Shown: positions 15,393-25,300 of the stretch, in pieces
Layout of the letters: each line of letters starts with the position of its first letter
Numbering within the stretch: position 1 is the stretch's first letter
Source: DASREM01 sp035652095
GTDB lineage: Bacteria > Acidobacteriota > Terriglobia > Terriglobales > Acidobacteriaceae
NCBI GenBank assembly: GCA_035652095.1
Contig: DASREM010000056.1
Location: forward strand, 124,001 to 188,000
Direction of reading: 5' to 3'
DNA: 64,000 nucleotides
Program-made: the position numbers and the translations under genes
The notes under the pieces: generated by a model
Database searches by the model: none
The model's input: the letters and a program-made list of their open reading frames with translations, nothing else
What the model was told of the DNA's origin: nothing

Positions 15393-18300
15393 TTACTTTC
15401 CCGAACCAGTCAAGGCCACATCCTGGCTTGCCCCGCTTCCGTCCACGATCGTCAGGTTCGCCGAGCGGGCCCCAGTGGTCTTGGGGGTGAAAGTCACGCT
15501 CACCGCACATGTCCCACTCGGCGTCAAAGGCGAAGTGCATCCATTGTTAGCTGAGAAGTCTCCCACATTGCTGCCGGTAATGGTGACTGAGGAAACCGGG
15601 AGGAGAGTCTGTCCGGTGTTCGTGAGCGTGACCTTGACCGGATTACTGCTCTTTCCGACTCGGAGGCTTCCGAAATCAATCTGGGCCTTCGAAAGCTTCA
15701 GGTAAGTCCCTGTCCCCGAAAGGGTCACAATCTGCGGGCTTCCCGGCGCGTTATCTTTCACCGACATGGTGCCAGTGATCGCACCAGCGCTGGTAGGGCC
15801 AAAAGACACCGCAATCGTGCAACTGGCGCCAGGAGACAGGCTCGACGGACACAAGGCTGACTTGCTGAAGCCCGGGGAAATCGTAGTCCCGGTGAGCACC
15901 AGATTACTTGTGCCTGTGTTGCTCAAAGTCACAATCTGCTGCGCGCTTCTGGAACCGACCAGTTGGGTTGGGAATACCAGGCTTGTTGGGGTCACATTCG
16001 CCACCGGTCCCGGGGGAGCACCGTTGCCCGACACGGAAATCACCTGGGGACTATCGGAGGCATCGTCGGTAATCGTGATCGTGCCCGATTGAGCTCCCGT
16101 TGCGGTGGGAGCAAACGTGACTGAAATCTTGCAGCTTGCTCCAAATGGAAGACTCGAGCCGCAGGTGTTGGTCTGATCGAACTCCGCGCTGGCCTTGAAG
16201 GAGGTGATGTTAAGAGTCGCGGTTCCGATGTTGGAAAGGGTGACCGATTGCGGACTGCTCCTGGTTCCCACGACCTGGGTCCCAAAGTCGATCGTCGAGC
16301 TTGACAACGAGACGATTGGCATCTGCCCCGGAGTGGGCTGGGTAAGGACGGAGATCGTGCTCGCGCCCGCATTGCTCACAACGACATCGAGCAAACCGTC
16401 ATTGTTGAAGTCTCCGGCCGCCACTCCGTTTGGCGTCGAGCCCGCGCTGCGATTGAGGTGAGGTTGAAAACTCCCGTCGCCGTTTCCCAGCAGTATTGAG
16501 ACGTTGCTGGACGCCTGGTTGACGGTCAATAGATCGAGCTTGCCATCATCGTTGAAATCTCCCGTTGTGATCGCGACCGGGCCGGTTCCGGTGGCGAATA
16601 CGGTCTGACCAGCAAATGTTCCGTCGCCATTGCCCAGCATGATGGAAACCGTGCTGTCGCCTTGGTTGGTGACCGCAAGGTCGAGACGTCCATCGGCATT
16701 GAAATCTGCGATCGCAAGCGCACTGGGACTGGTGCCCGTAGGAACGCTTGCGCTGGTCGTGAAGCTGCCCTCACCTTGTCCTGGGAGGATCGAAACTGAA
16801 TTACTTCCCTGGTTTACGATCGCCAGGTCCAGCGCTCCGTTACCATTGAAGTCCCCGACACCTATCGCTACTGGCGTCGACTCCGTGTCAGCGCCTGAGG
16901 ATGTTAGAGCGAACGTGCCATCTCCGTTTCCAAGAAGCACGGAACCGACGCTCTCAACGGTATCAGCCACTGCGATGTCGAGACGGCCATCGTTGTTGAA
17001 GTCTCCAATGCCAAGAGCGCCGGGGCCGATTCCGACCGCAATCGGGGAGTTTGGCGCCGAAGTAAATGTGCCATCGCCTTTGCCAAGCAGGATTGATACC
17101 GTGTTTTCGCCACTGTTCGCAACCGCGAGATCCAGCTTGCCGTCCGCATTGAAATCCCCCGCGGCGACTGCCAGTGGCGTGCTGCCGGTTGCAGGGCTGG
17201 CGGTTTGCGAAAAGGTGCCATTTCCGTTTCCCAGCAGTATCGTAAGCGTGTTGTTGCCGCTGTTTACGACCGCCAAGTCGAGCCGCTTATTTCCGTCGAA
17301 GTCCGCTGCTATTACCCCATGAGGCGTGATGCCGCTTGCGACATCAGTGCTGTTCAGCGACACTGAGGAACTCGGGCTGCCTACATGGAGATAGGCCGCA
17401 TTGGAGGTACCGCCCCCGGGAGCAGGATTCGAAACCGTGATGATGCCGGTGCCGCTATTATTGACATTCGAGGATGGCACCGTCGCCACTAAAGTTGACC
17501 CGGTTGAGAAACTGGTGCTCAGCGCGGAACCGTTCCAATTTACGACGGCTCCCGGAACGAATCCGCTGCCGCTGACGCCTAGCCGGAACGAACCGCTTCG
17601 GGGTGTCACGCTCGTCGGCAGCAACGGGACCGTTACCACGGGCACTGGATTCGCCTGCCCGGAGCCCATCAGAGTTACGACCTGCGGCGTGGTAGCGCCC
17701 TCATTGTCATTGACCAACATCGAACCCTGATAGAGCAGGGGCTCGCGCGGGCTGAAGGTCACATTGATTTTGCAACTTGCGCCTCCCGCCAGGGCGCTGC
17801 CACAGTTATCGGTCTCTGCGAAATTGAAATTATTCTGGTTGATCAATCCCACAAAGTTGATTCCGGTGAGGTCGAGAGACGAATTTCCGAAGTTCGTCAG
17901 GGTCACGGCTTGCGACGAGCTGGTCGTGCCCACTGCGACCGATCCGAAATTCAAATTGAGAGGCGATAGCGTCACATTCGATCCCATACCAGTGAGGTTT
18001 AGAACCTGGGATCCTGAGCCATCGCTGTCGGAAACTGTTACCGTCCCGTATCTCACTCCGGTACCGGTTGGAGTGAACGTAACCGAGATCGTGCAACTCG
18101 ACCCCGCGCCCAGGCTCCCCCCGCAGGTATTGCTTTGCGCGTAGTCACCGCTGGCCGCAATACTCGAAATTGTCAATGAACCGGGCCCCGCGTTGTTAAG
18201 CGTCGCAGTTTGAGCGGCAGTTGTCCTGCCTGGCACCTGCGTCCCGAACTTCAGAAGCGGAGTCGAGAATGTAACCGCAGTACCGGTCCCGGTCAGAGTC

Positions 18301-19850
18301 GTGATTTGTGGAGAACTTGGATCGCTATCGCTGATGGTGAGCGCTCCGCTTCTCTTGCCTGAAGCGGTCGGAGTAAATACAACATTGATGTTGCAGAGGT
18401 GGGGTCCTGGAGAGGGTGGCGGCAAAACATCAGGACAGGTATTGGTCTGGGAGAAATCGCCACTGGTTGAGATCTTGGAAATGGTCAGCGGTACGGAACT
18501 GAAATTCGTGAACGTCACCGTCTGCGCCGCACTCGGCTTGTTCACCTGCTGAGGCGGGAAGGTCAGATCGGTGGTTCCTGAAGGCGAACAGGCCCTGGTA
18601 GAAAGAACCAGCGGCGCCAGAGGATTCTGATTGAAATCAAACGCGTCGAGCATGTCATTGCTTGACAAGTCACGAGCGGTGAGCGGCGCCAGGTTGTATC
18701 GCTCTTCCACCAGTTTCAAATAGGACGAAAACTCATACGGGGTGTGCGTGATATAGCCCGGGATTGCATATGGAGAAATGATGATCATGGGCACACGGGG
18801 GCCCAGTCCGAACTGGTCTGATTGCGGCGGGGGAACGTGATCGTACAAGCCGTCCCAGTCGTCCCAGGCTAGGAACACCGCGGTCGTATTCCAATCCGGT
18901 CCCTGCATGATCGCGTTCAGTTGATCCACGCTCCAGTTTTCGCCTATGCATGTGCTGTTCGGAGGGTGCTCGCTATAGGTCCCGCTGGTCACTACCCAGC
19001 TGACGGATGGAAGATTTCCAGTGGCCGCATCAATCGCAAACTGGGTGTCGGAGACAACATTGTTGGTCCATATTGACGAGTTGCGAATGTGATCGATCGC
19101 GTCCAGCGGATTCCAATAACTGCCGTCCGGCGAATAGAATTTCCAACTCACGCCAGCTGCATCCAGGCTGTCGGTCAATACCGTGAAGTCGAAACAAGGA
19201 AACGGGTTCGTTGTGTTTCCCTGGCTGTCCATCACCGACACCGACGATCCTGGATCGGAGTCGCATCCTTTTTCGGAAGTGCCCGATCCTTGCAAAACTG
19301 GTTGGCTGAACATACCGCCCGACTGCGCCGCTACGCTGTACATGTGATTGGGAAAGCTGGTTCCATGGATGGACGAGAACGTGTGATCGGAAAGCGCGAA
19401 ATAACGTGCCAGCGCGAAATAGTTGGGAATGTCCTGCTGGGTGAGTTGGCTGAAGCACAAGTAATCGCCGTTCAGGTTACAGGCCGAAACCGAAGGGCCG
19501 CCCTCTACGTCGAACTTGTCCATCCGTCCAAAGTCGAACGCGGTGACCGCACACTGCCAGGAATGACAAAAATCCCGGGGCAATTGATCGGGGGCATGCT
19601 GGATCGGAATGACTTGACCCGTCGACAAGGTTGCTGTCGTGGCCCCGTCGGCGCCCGGGAATGTTCCAAAATAATGATCAAATGAACGATTCTCTTTGAG
19701 AATGAAAACAAAATGCTGGATGTTCGTGAGTCCGGGCGGCGTTTTCAGCCGCTGTTGTGGCGCGGCAGTTTGCTGTGCCAGGAGCGAAACAGACATTACC
19801 CCGAGAGTGACCACGAGGATGCTGGTAAATCCCCAGAACCGTATTTTCAT
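15393..19850 (-). CDS. Giant secreted phosphoesterase with Hydin-type repeats and FG-GAP propeller
   Basis: A 1485-aa exported enzyme. Signal peptide residues 1-25 (FTSILVVTLGVMSVSLLAQ). Residues about 40-410 are an acid-phosphatase/phospholipase-C-type phosphoesterase: ENRSFDHYFG at 53-62, FPNHMYSVAAQSGG, AWDDWDGLYDHVPPP near 328-342 and GPRVPMIIISPYA. Then come three choice-of-anchor-D (ASPM/SPD-2/Hydin) domains (about 425-740) with the recurring SCTISVTFTPT signature, an IPT/TIG domain (about 745-835), about seven FG-GAP/VCBS repeats (about 840-1190; DFNGDGKLDLAVAN-like, Ca-binding DxNxDGxxD) forming a likely seven-blade propeller, and three more Hydin-type domains to the C-terminus. Likely substrates are phosphoesters or phospholipids outside the cell; the repeats probably mediate adhesion. 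It faces the barrel gene across a terminator. Confidence 0.92.
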   Translation of the reverse strand: MKIRFWGFTSILVVTLGVMSVSLLAQQTAAPQQRLKTPPGLTNIQHFVFILKENRSFDHYFGTFPGADGATTATLSTGQVIPIQHAPDQLPRDFCHSWQCAVTAFDFGRMDKFDVEGGPSVSACNLNGDYLCFSQLTQQDIPNYFALARYFALSDHTFSSIHGTSFPNHMYSVAAQSGGMFSQPVLQGSGTSEKGCDSDPGSSVSVMDSQGNTTNPFPCFDFTVLTDSLDAAGVSWKFYSPDGSYWNPLDAIDHIRNSSIWTNNVVSDTQFAIDAATGNLPSVSWVVTSGTYSEHPPNSTCIGENWSVDQLNAIMQGPDWNTTAVFLAWDDWDGLYDHVPPPQSDQFGLGPRVPMIIISPYAIPGYITHTPYEFSSYLKLVEERYNLAPLTARDLSSNDMLDAFDFNQNPLAPLVLSTRACSPSGTTDLTFPPQQVNKPSAAQTVTFTNFSSVPLTISKISTSGDFSQTNTCPDVLPPPSPGPHLCNINVVFTPTASGKRSGALTISDSDPSSPQITTLTGTGTAVTFSTPLLKFGTQVPGRTTAAQTATLNNAGPGSLTISSIAASGDYAQSNTCGGSLGAGSSCTISVTFTPTGTGVRYGTVTVSDSDGSGSQVLNLTGMGSNVTLSPLNLNFGSVAVGTTSSSQAVTLTNFGNSSLDLTGINFVGLINQNNFNFAETDNCGSALAGGASCKINVTFSPREPLLYQGSMLVNDNEGATTPQVVTLMGSGQANPVPVVTVPLLPTSVTPRSGSFRLGVSGSGFVPGAVVNWNGSALSTSFSTGSTLVATVPSSNVNNSGTGIITVSNPAPGGGTSNAAYLHVGSPSSSVSLNSTDVASGITPHGVIAADFDGNKRLDLAVVNSGNNTLTILLGNGNGTFSQTASPATGSTPLAVAAGDFNADGKLDLAVANSGENTVSILLGKGDGTFTSAPNSPIAVGIGPGALGIGDFNNDGRLDIAVADTVESVGSVLLGNGDGTFALTSSGADTESTPVAIGVGDFNGNGALDLAIVNQGSNSVSILPGQGEGSFTTSASVPTGTSPSALAIADFNADGRLDLAVTNQGDSTVSIMLGNGDGTFAGQTVFATGTGPVAITTGDFNDDGKLDLLTVNQASSNVSILLGNGDGSFQPHLNRSAGSTPNGVAAGDFNNDGLLDVVVSNAGASTISVLTQPTPGQMPIVSLSSSTIDFGTQVVGTRSSPQSVTLSNIGTATLNITSFKASAEFDQTNTCGSSLPFGASCKISVTFAPTATGAQSGTITITDDASDSPQVISVSGNGAPPGPVANVTPTSLVFPTQLVGSRSAQQIVTLSNTGTSNLVLTGTTISPGFSKSALCPSSLSPGASCTIAVSFGPTSAGAITGTMSVKDNAPGSPQIVTLSGTGTYLKLSKAQIDFGSLRVGKSSNPVKVTLTNTGQTLLPVSSVTITGSNVGDFSANNGCTSPLTPSGTCAVSVTFTPKTTGARSANLTIVDGSGASQDVALTGSGK

Positions 19851-20025
19851 TTTCGGGAGTCAACTTCCCCTGTAGGCTCAACCGGAGAGGGGCGGCGGCC
19901 AGGATTTTAGCAGTTGTGCGCGGAACTGCGCTGTCATTGTCTGTGTCGTGTATGCCCGATGTCAAGCTGCAGTATTTAGGTTGGAATGTGAAAGGGAATG
20001 CATGAATAATTCTTCATCTGCGCGG

Positions 20026-20754
20026 CTACGAGCCACCTTCCTCGACCTCGGGTGTGACCAGAATTACTGCCATCTCCAGGTCAGAGGCCTTGCCGTGAGC
20101 TTTCTGACCATGAATTTTCGATTGCAAAATGCATAGCCCCGAATTGTCGGCGATGGCTTTAGGAAAGTCTTTGTACACCGTCCTTACCGGTACCAGGCTC
20201 AGAACCGCGGGATGGCGGCTTCGGGATGCCAGCCGGCTCTTCGCCAGCATCTCGTCAACACTGAGTACTTTCATGTACTCCGTATCCACACTGACCCGGC
20301 TGAGGATCAAGGTATCCCGGTAACGATTCGCATTCTTGTGAGCGTGGTCGGATGGCATTTGCGCGTAGCGCATGGTGTAAAAGCCCGGTTTCAGCTTCTG
20401 GTCGCGAAAATCTTCCCGGAACCGGTCGCTGGCCTCAGGGGGGAAGCGGAGTACTCCCAACAACGTACCAACCTTCAGGTCGCCGTACACGACGTCCCCT
20501 GGGGTCGGGCCGTTCTTCTCCAGTGGAACTGCTCTTCGCCACCACACCTCCACCACGATCGTATTTTGGCCGTTTACCGGTGAGAGCAGGCGAACGCCAG
20601 GCTCGTCCAGAAGCTGACGCAAGGGCGCGGGAAGGGATTTCGCTTCATCTTTCGGCGTGGGCTCGATCGAGAAGGGCTCCTGACCCACCGCTGCAGTTAC
20701 CCCGAGGGCAAAAAACAGCACGAAATTAAACGATGTCAGTCGTATGGTTCGCAT
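20026..20754 (-). CDS. Exported protein of unknown function next to MBL-fold hydrolase
   Basis: A 242-aa protein starting at the ATG 20752-20754, with signal peptide RTIRLTSFNFVLFFALGVTAAVG. A TTG 7 codons upstream overlaps the stop of the upstream gene by four bases, so translational coupling is possible whichever start is used. The mature part (PFSIEPTPKDEAKSLP..., VVEVWWRRAVPLEK, LKPGFYTMRYAQMPSDHAHK) reads as a beta-rich domain; the His/Asn-rich DHAHKNANRY stretch is notable. No catalytic signature or family is recognised. Co-transcribed with, and directly downstream of, the metallo-beta-lactamase-fold gene, so a shared periplasmic pathway is likely but unproven. Confidence 0.75.
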   Translation of the reverse strand: MRTIRLTSFNFVLFFALGVTAAVGQEPFSIEPTPKDEAKSLPAPLRQLLDEPGVRLLSPVNGQNTIVVEVWWRRAVPLEKNGPTPGDVVYGDLKVGTLLGVLRFPPEASDRFREDFRDQKLKPGFYTMRYAQMPSDHAHKNANRYRDTLILSRVSVDTEYMKVLSVDEMLAKSRLASRSRHPAVLSLVPVRTVYKDFPKAIADNSGLCILQSKIHGQKAHGKASDLEMAVILVTPEVEEGGS

Positions 20755-20771
20755 CTTAAGAAAAAGCCCAT

Positions 20772-21731
20772 TCAATCGGCCATCAGCAGTGAAAACCTGC
20801 CGAAGTTGTACTCGCGCCGACCATCCTTCCTGGTGAATTTTGCCTTTCCCGATTGAACTTCCTTCAGCGCCAGCGACAGCCTGCTCAATTCCATCGGCGA
20901 CTCGGCAGGGAAGTTGTGAGAGGGCAACACTAAATCCACCTGCGAAGCCATGGCGGCCAGCCTGGCAACAGACTTGGCATAGTCCGCGACATTCGTTTCG
21001 GGAACATACAGGAAGATTGGGCCTGCATAAAACGTATCTCCGCTAAAAAGGAGCCGGTTCCCCTTGTCCAACAAGCACAGGGAATCCGGAGTGTGACCCG
21101 GAGTCGCAAGAACCTGAAGCTGCCGCTCCCCCAAATCGATCACCTCGCCGTCCTTAACATGTCGAGTTACTTTGAACTCAGGAATGCTGTAATTTTCCGG
21201 CTTGAATCCCTCCGGCAGGTTTCCGCAAAAACGCTCGTTTATGACCGCATCCCTTAATTCGTCGTGCTTTGCACCTGCCGCATTACGGCGGCTGTAATCG
21301 TTGTCCAGACCAAGAATTTCGTCAAACTGCCAGTTGTCGCCGATATGGTCGTAATGGGTGTGGGAATTCAGAACGCTGACGGGAAGCAGTGTGAGCTTGC
21401 GCACCACAGCCCGCATGTCCCCGATCCCCAACCCGGTGTCCAGCAAGAGGGCGCGCTTTGACCCCAAGATTAAGTAAGAAATGACCTCCTCGTATTGGTG
21501 AGGCTCATAGATCGAGAACACGCCGGGACGGATCCGGTAAACCTCGAACCACTGGCTCGCAACCTCCACTCGTTCTAGCTTGTTGTATCCGGGACGGGGC
21601 AGGTTGCGGCACCAATGGGGCGGCAGAGGTTCGGCGTTGGCTTCAGGTCTGCCTGTTTGTTGGGGAAATGCTGCGGAGAAAGCGGTGGCAAGGAAGATGA
21701 CTGTGATCCAGACCCGGGGCACGGAACGCAT
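20772..21731 (-). CDS. Exported metallo-beta-lactamase-fold hydrolase
   Basis: A 319-aa periplasmic metal hydrolase. Signal peptide about 1-24 (VWITVIFLATAFSAAFPQQ). Zinc ligands follow the family pattern: SHTHYDHIGD (His124, His126, Asp128, His129), ATPGHTPDSLCLL with its His, the bridging Asp in LLFSGDTFYAG, and a C-terminal His in LVLPSHNFPAE. An N-terminal strand pair, VISYLILGSKRALLLDTGLG, is also typical. Substrates of this superfamily range from beta-lactams and thioesters to lactones and nucleotides, and nothing here decides between them. It begins an operon of two, followed by the unknown exported protein at 20026-20754; a short protein gene (21753-22094) lies 21 bp upstream on the same strand. 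Confidence 0.93.
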   Translation of the reverse strand: MRSVPRVWITVIFLATAFSAAFPQQTGRPEANAEPLPPHWCRNLPRPGYNKLERVEVASQWFEVYRIRPGVFSIYEPHQYEEVISYLILGSKRALLLDTGLGIGDMRAVVRKLTLLPVSVLNSHTHYDHIGDNWQFDEILGLDNDYSRRNAAGAKHDELRDAVINERFCGNLPEGFKPENYSIPEFKVTRHVKDGEVIDLGERQLQVLATPGHTPDSLCLLDKGNRLLFSGDTFYAGPIFLYVPETNVADYAKSVARLAAMASQVDLVLPSHNFPAESPMELSRLSLALKEVQSGKAKFTRKDGRREYNFGRFSLLMAD

Positions 21732-21752
21732 TATATAGGCGATGGCGAAGAC

Positions 21753-22094
21753 TCAAGCGGTGCGACGCTGCCACCACTTCTTCTTGGCAGGTGCCGGTGC
21801 AGGGCTTGGACGGGTGAAGACGGGCTGATCGCTGAGCCCAAGAAATCCGACCGGCTCCGAGCCCATCTCCTCCTGGGATGTCTTCGGCGTCATCACAACT
21901 GTCTCTGTCCTGGGTTCGATGTGTGCCAGGAGGACTTTGCCCGGGGTCGGTGAAGGCAGCACCACTACGCTTTCGGTAGATTGACTGAGAGCGGCGGTCA
22001 AAGGTTCGCCCGCATGAATCTCTGCGGCTCCGCGCTTAAATCGTCCCACGACGGCTTCGGCGGTTTCGTCATCAAACGCAATCCAGCGTGCCAT
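21753..22094 (-). CDS. Small protein of unknown function with basic tail
   Basis: A 113-aa protein with a proper ribosome-binding site (GGGAG, 6 bases before the ATG at 22092-22094). The N-terminus (MARWIAFDDETAEAVVGRF) is compact and conserved-looking; the middle is Ser/Thr/Pro-rich and the C-terminus is a Pro/Ala linker ending KKKWWQRR, which could bind membranes or nucleic acid. No signal peptide or catalytic motif. It is the first gene of a same-strand run with the metallo-beta-lactamase-fold hydrolase 21 bp downstream. Family not recognised. Confidence 0.65.
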   Translation of the reverse strand: MARWIAFDDETAEAVVGRFKRGAAEIHAGEPLTAALSQSTESVVVLPSPTPGKVLLAHIEPRTETVVMTPKTSQEEMGSEPVGFLGLSDQPVFTRPSPAPAPAKKKWWQRRTA

Positions 22095-22212
22095 CCTGAA
22101 CTCCCGGACGATATTCTAGCTGGTTTCGGCCGATTCCCAAAATGAATCCTCCCCTGGATGCCAGTAGTAGTTCTTGTTCCAGGGCGATGAGTTCGAGTCG
22201 TAAACTTGCGCT

Positions 22213-22231
22213 CCGGGGGTATAATCCCCCC
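22213..22231 (+). promoter_or_regulatory. Candidate -10 element inside a G5/C5 palindrome
   Basis: A perfect TATAAT (22220-22225) is flanked by GGGGG and CCCCC, making a 16-bp inverted repeat centred on the -10 box, 75 bases before the receptor start. No convincing -35 is seen at 16-18 bp, so activation may need a regulator binding the palindrome. Inference only. Confidence 0.35.
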
Positions 22232-22300
22232 ACAAAAACAACAGGTTCAATCTCGGTATCAAACCGAGGCCCATTCCTATTGGGTGTAAAGGAGACGCAC

Positions 22301-25300
22301 ATGAGGGTGAGGATGATCCTCGCTTTTGTCGTTCTGGCGGCCATTGCAGTGTGGGGTCAGACATTTCGCGGAACGATCCTAGGAACCGTTACCGATATTT
22401 CGGGTGCTGTGGTTTCCGGGGCGAAAGTTGAAGTCAAAAATGTCGCTACTGGACTGCAACGCACCACCCAGACCAGCGCCGATGGCAGCTACAGCATTCC
22501 CGAGCTGCCGCTCGGTACCTACACTGTGACGATCTCTCAGAGCGGCTTTCAGACTTCGGTGACTACTGATGTAGTCGTCAACGTAGCGACGGAACGCCGG
22601 GTGGACGCGGCCCTCAAAACTGGCCAGGTTACCGAGCGGGTTGAAGTGTCGGGCCAGGAATTACCCCAGGTCGAGACGACATCGGCTGAGTTGGGCGGAA
22701 CTCTTACCAGTGAAACCATTGCCAACACACCCGTCAACGGCCGCGATTACACCAAGCTGATTTACCTCAATCCTGGGGTTTCAGGATCACCGGACCAAAT
22801 TTCCGATTCCCCGGGCTCGTTCGGGACTTTCTCCATGAACGGCTCGCGGGGCCGCGCCAACAACTTTCTCCTCGATGGCACGGACATGAATGACGGTTTC
22901 CGAAACGATCCGGCTATCAACGAGGCCGGAGTCTTCGGGGACCCAGCGACGATTCTGCCCATTGATGCGGTTGCCGAACTGCGTGTTCTCTCGAACTATG
23001 AAGCCGAATACGGGCGCAACAGTGGCGCGGTAGTCAATATCGTGACCAAAAGCGGCACCAACCAGTTGCACGGGTCGCTTCTGGAGTACAACCGCACCAG
23101 TTCCATCGGTGGAGCGCGCAATTTCTTCAATACCGCCGGCGGCAAAGATCCGTTTCACAACAACCAGTTCGGCGGATCCCTTGGCGGACCGATCATCAAA
23201 GATAAGACATTCTTCTACGTGGACTATGAAGGACAACGCGAGTCAGGAGCTCAATCCGGTCAGAGCTGCGTGCCCGACCCACGCCAGGTCGCGACTGACA
23301 TTGCGAACAATGGAGGAGCGGCTAACTCTGTGATTGCGAATTTGCTGGCGCGCAATCCTTGGCCCACCCCCAATATACCTGTTCTTTACAATCCTGCCGA
23401 TCCACTACTTGATTACGAGACTGGATGTCCGACAGGCAACAACCTCGCCATCTCGACCCGGTTCAAAAACCGAGTGGATAGCATGATTGCGAAGATCGAT
23501 CACAACTTCAATGCCACCAACTTGCTAACTGGTCGCTACTACTTCGGTGACAGCGATCAGAGCTTCCCGTTTGCGCAGTTAGCGGGCGGCCTGCTTCCAG
23601 GATTCAACACCACTACGCCCACCCGTGTGCAGCTGATTGCCCTCTCTTATGTCAAGATCGTGAACTCGAACCAGCTCAACGAAGCACGACTGGGATGGAA
23701 CCGGTTTGCGGAGGGCTTTTTCCCTGAGGATCATAACTTCGATCCCAATTCGATTGGCTTGAATACTGGCGTTACCTCGCCATTCGACTTTGGACTGCCC
23801 AAGATCTCGGTTGCCGGCTTTTCCGTGATCGGGGCGACCAATTCGGTGCCCAGATCGCGCGTGGATTCCAACTGGCATTTCATAGATAACTACTCTTGGA
23901 AATTCGGGCGTCATGACGTGAAGTTCGGCTACGAGTTCCGCAGGACCACGATTCAGCTGATTCAGGACAACACGTTTCGCGGACGGCTGAGCTTCCCCGA
24001 TTTAGCGTCTTTCATCGCCGGCACACCCGACGGTGGCAAGCAAGTACAAGGTCAAAGCCGGCGTCATTCATACGAGAACAACCACGGATTCTACATTCAG
24101 GATAGTTTTCGCATGAATGCCAGGCTCACGCTGAACTTTGGACTGCGATGGGATTACTTCGGTGTGGTCGGGGAGAAGGACGGATTATTTAACACGTTGG
24201 ATCTGAGTTCTCCCACGAATCTCTCTCCCACCGGCCAGCTTTACGATAAGGACTTCAACAATTTCGCTCCTCGCTTTGGCTTCGCATATGACGTCGCGGG
24301 CAAAGGACGTACCGTCATCCGCGGAGGCTGGGGCCTCTTTTACGACGCTTTCGCCCAAGATATTTTTCTCGGGCACGTACCTTACAATTGCGCGTTCTGT
24401 CCCGGACCTGCGTTGACGGGCTACGGCAGAGCGCCTATCGGTGCTGCTGGATTGTTGGGAGGCGCCCTTGACCCCAACCTCCCGGTCTTTTCTGGGTTCT
24501 CTCCGCTGACCGACTTTTTCGGCACTGACCGGAATATTCGCACTCCTTACACGCAGAATTTCAATTTGAACCTGCAGCAGCAGTTAGGCCCACGAGCCGT
24601 GGTACAGGTCGGATACGTTGGCGCGCGGGGAACCAAACTGTTCCGCTTCCGGGACATCAATCAACCCACCCAGGCGCAAATTACTGCTTACGACACGTCT
24701 GCAGCGCAATGTGCCGGGTTCACTCTCCCGAATTGCCCGATTGCCGGCTTCGATGGCCCGGACGGCATCAACTTCAACGTGCCCCGAACTGCCTTCCCGG
24801 CCCTGTTCTATGTAAACCAGGAAGAATCGACCGCTAGTTCGACCTATCATGCTTTGCAGACCAGCTTGCGCGTCAACAGCTGGCATGGCCTCAACTCTTC
24901 AGTCAACTTCGTATGGTCGCATTCCATCGACAACGCCAGCGACAGCGAAGATTTCATCCCCAATGCTGCGCAACCCAACAACAGCTTTGCGCCGCAACTC
25001 GAGAGGGGCAACTCCAACTTTGACATTCGCCGCCGCTTCACCTGGAACATCGGCTACCAGTTTCCAAAGTTCGAGGGCAGCTGGAGCAAGCTGAAAAGCG
25101 GATGGGGAGTCGACGCCGTCGTGAACCTTCAGGACGGCCAGCCCTTCCAGTTGAACTACAATTTTGAGGGCGACTACTCGGGATCCGGCGAAGGATTTGA
25201 TCGTCCCGACGTGGTTGGTCCAATTCGCTACGGAAGTGGCGCGAACAGCGTGGATCTCTCTTCCTTCAAAGTGCCCTGCACCTTCGGCAACACGACCGGG

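Noticed and set aside
15361..18552. Long open frames on the + strand opposite the giant phosphoesterase
   Set aside because: They mirror the repeated Hydin and FG-GAP codons; there are no ribosome-binding sites or domains, and the minus-strand protein has clear domains throughout.
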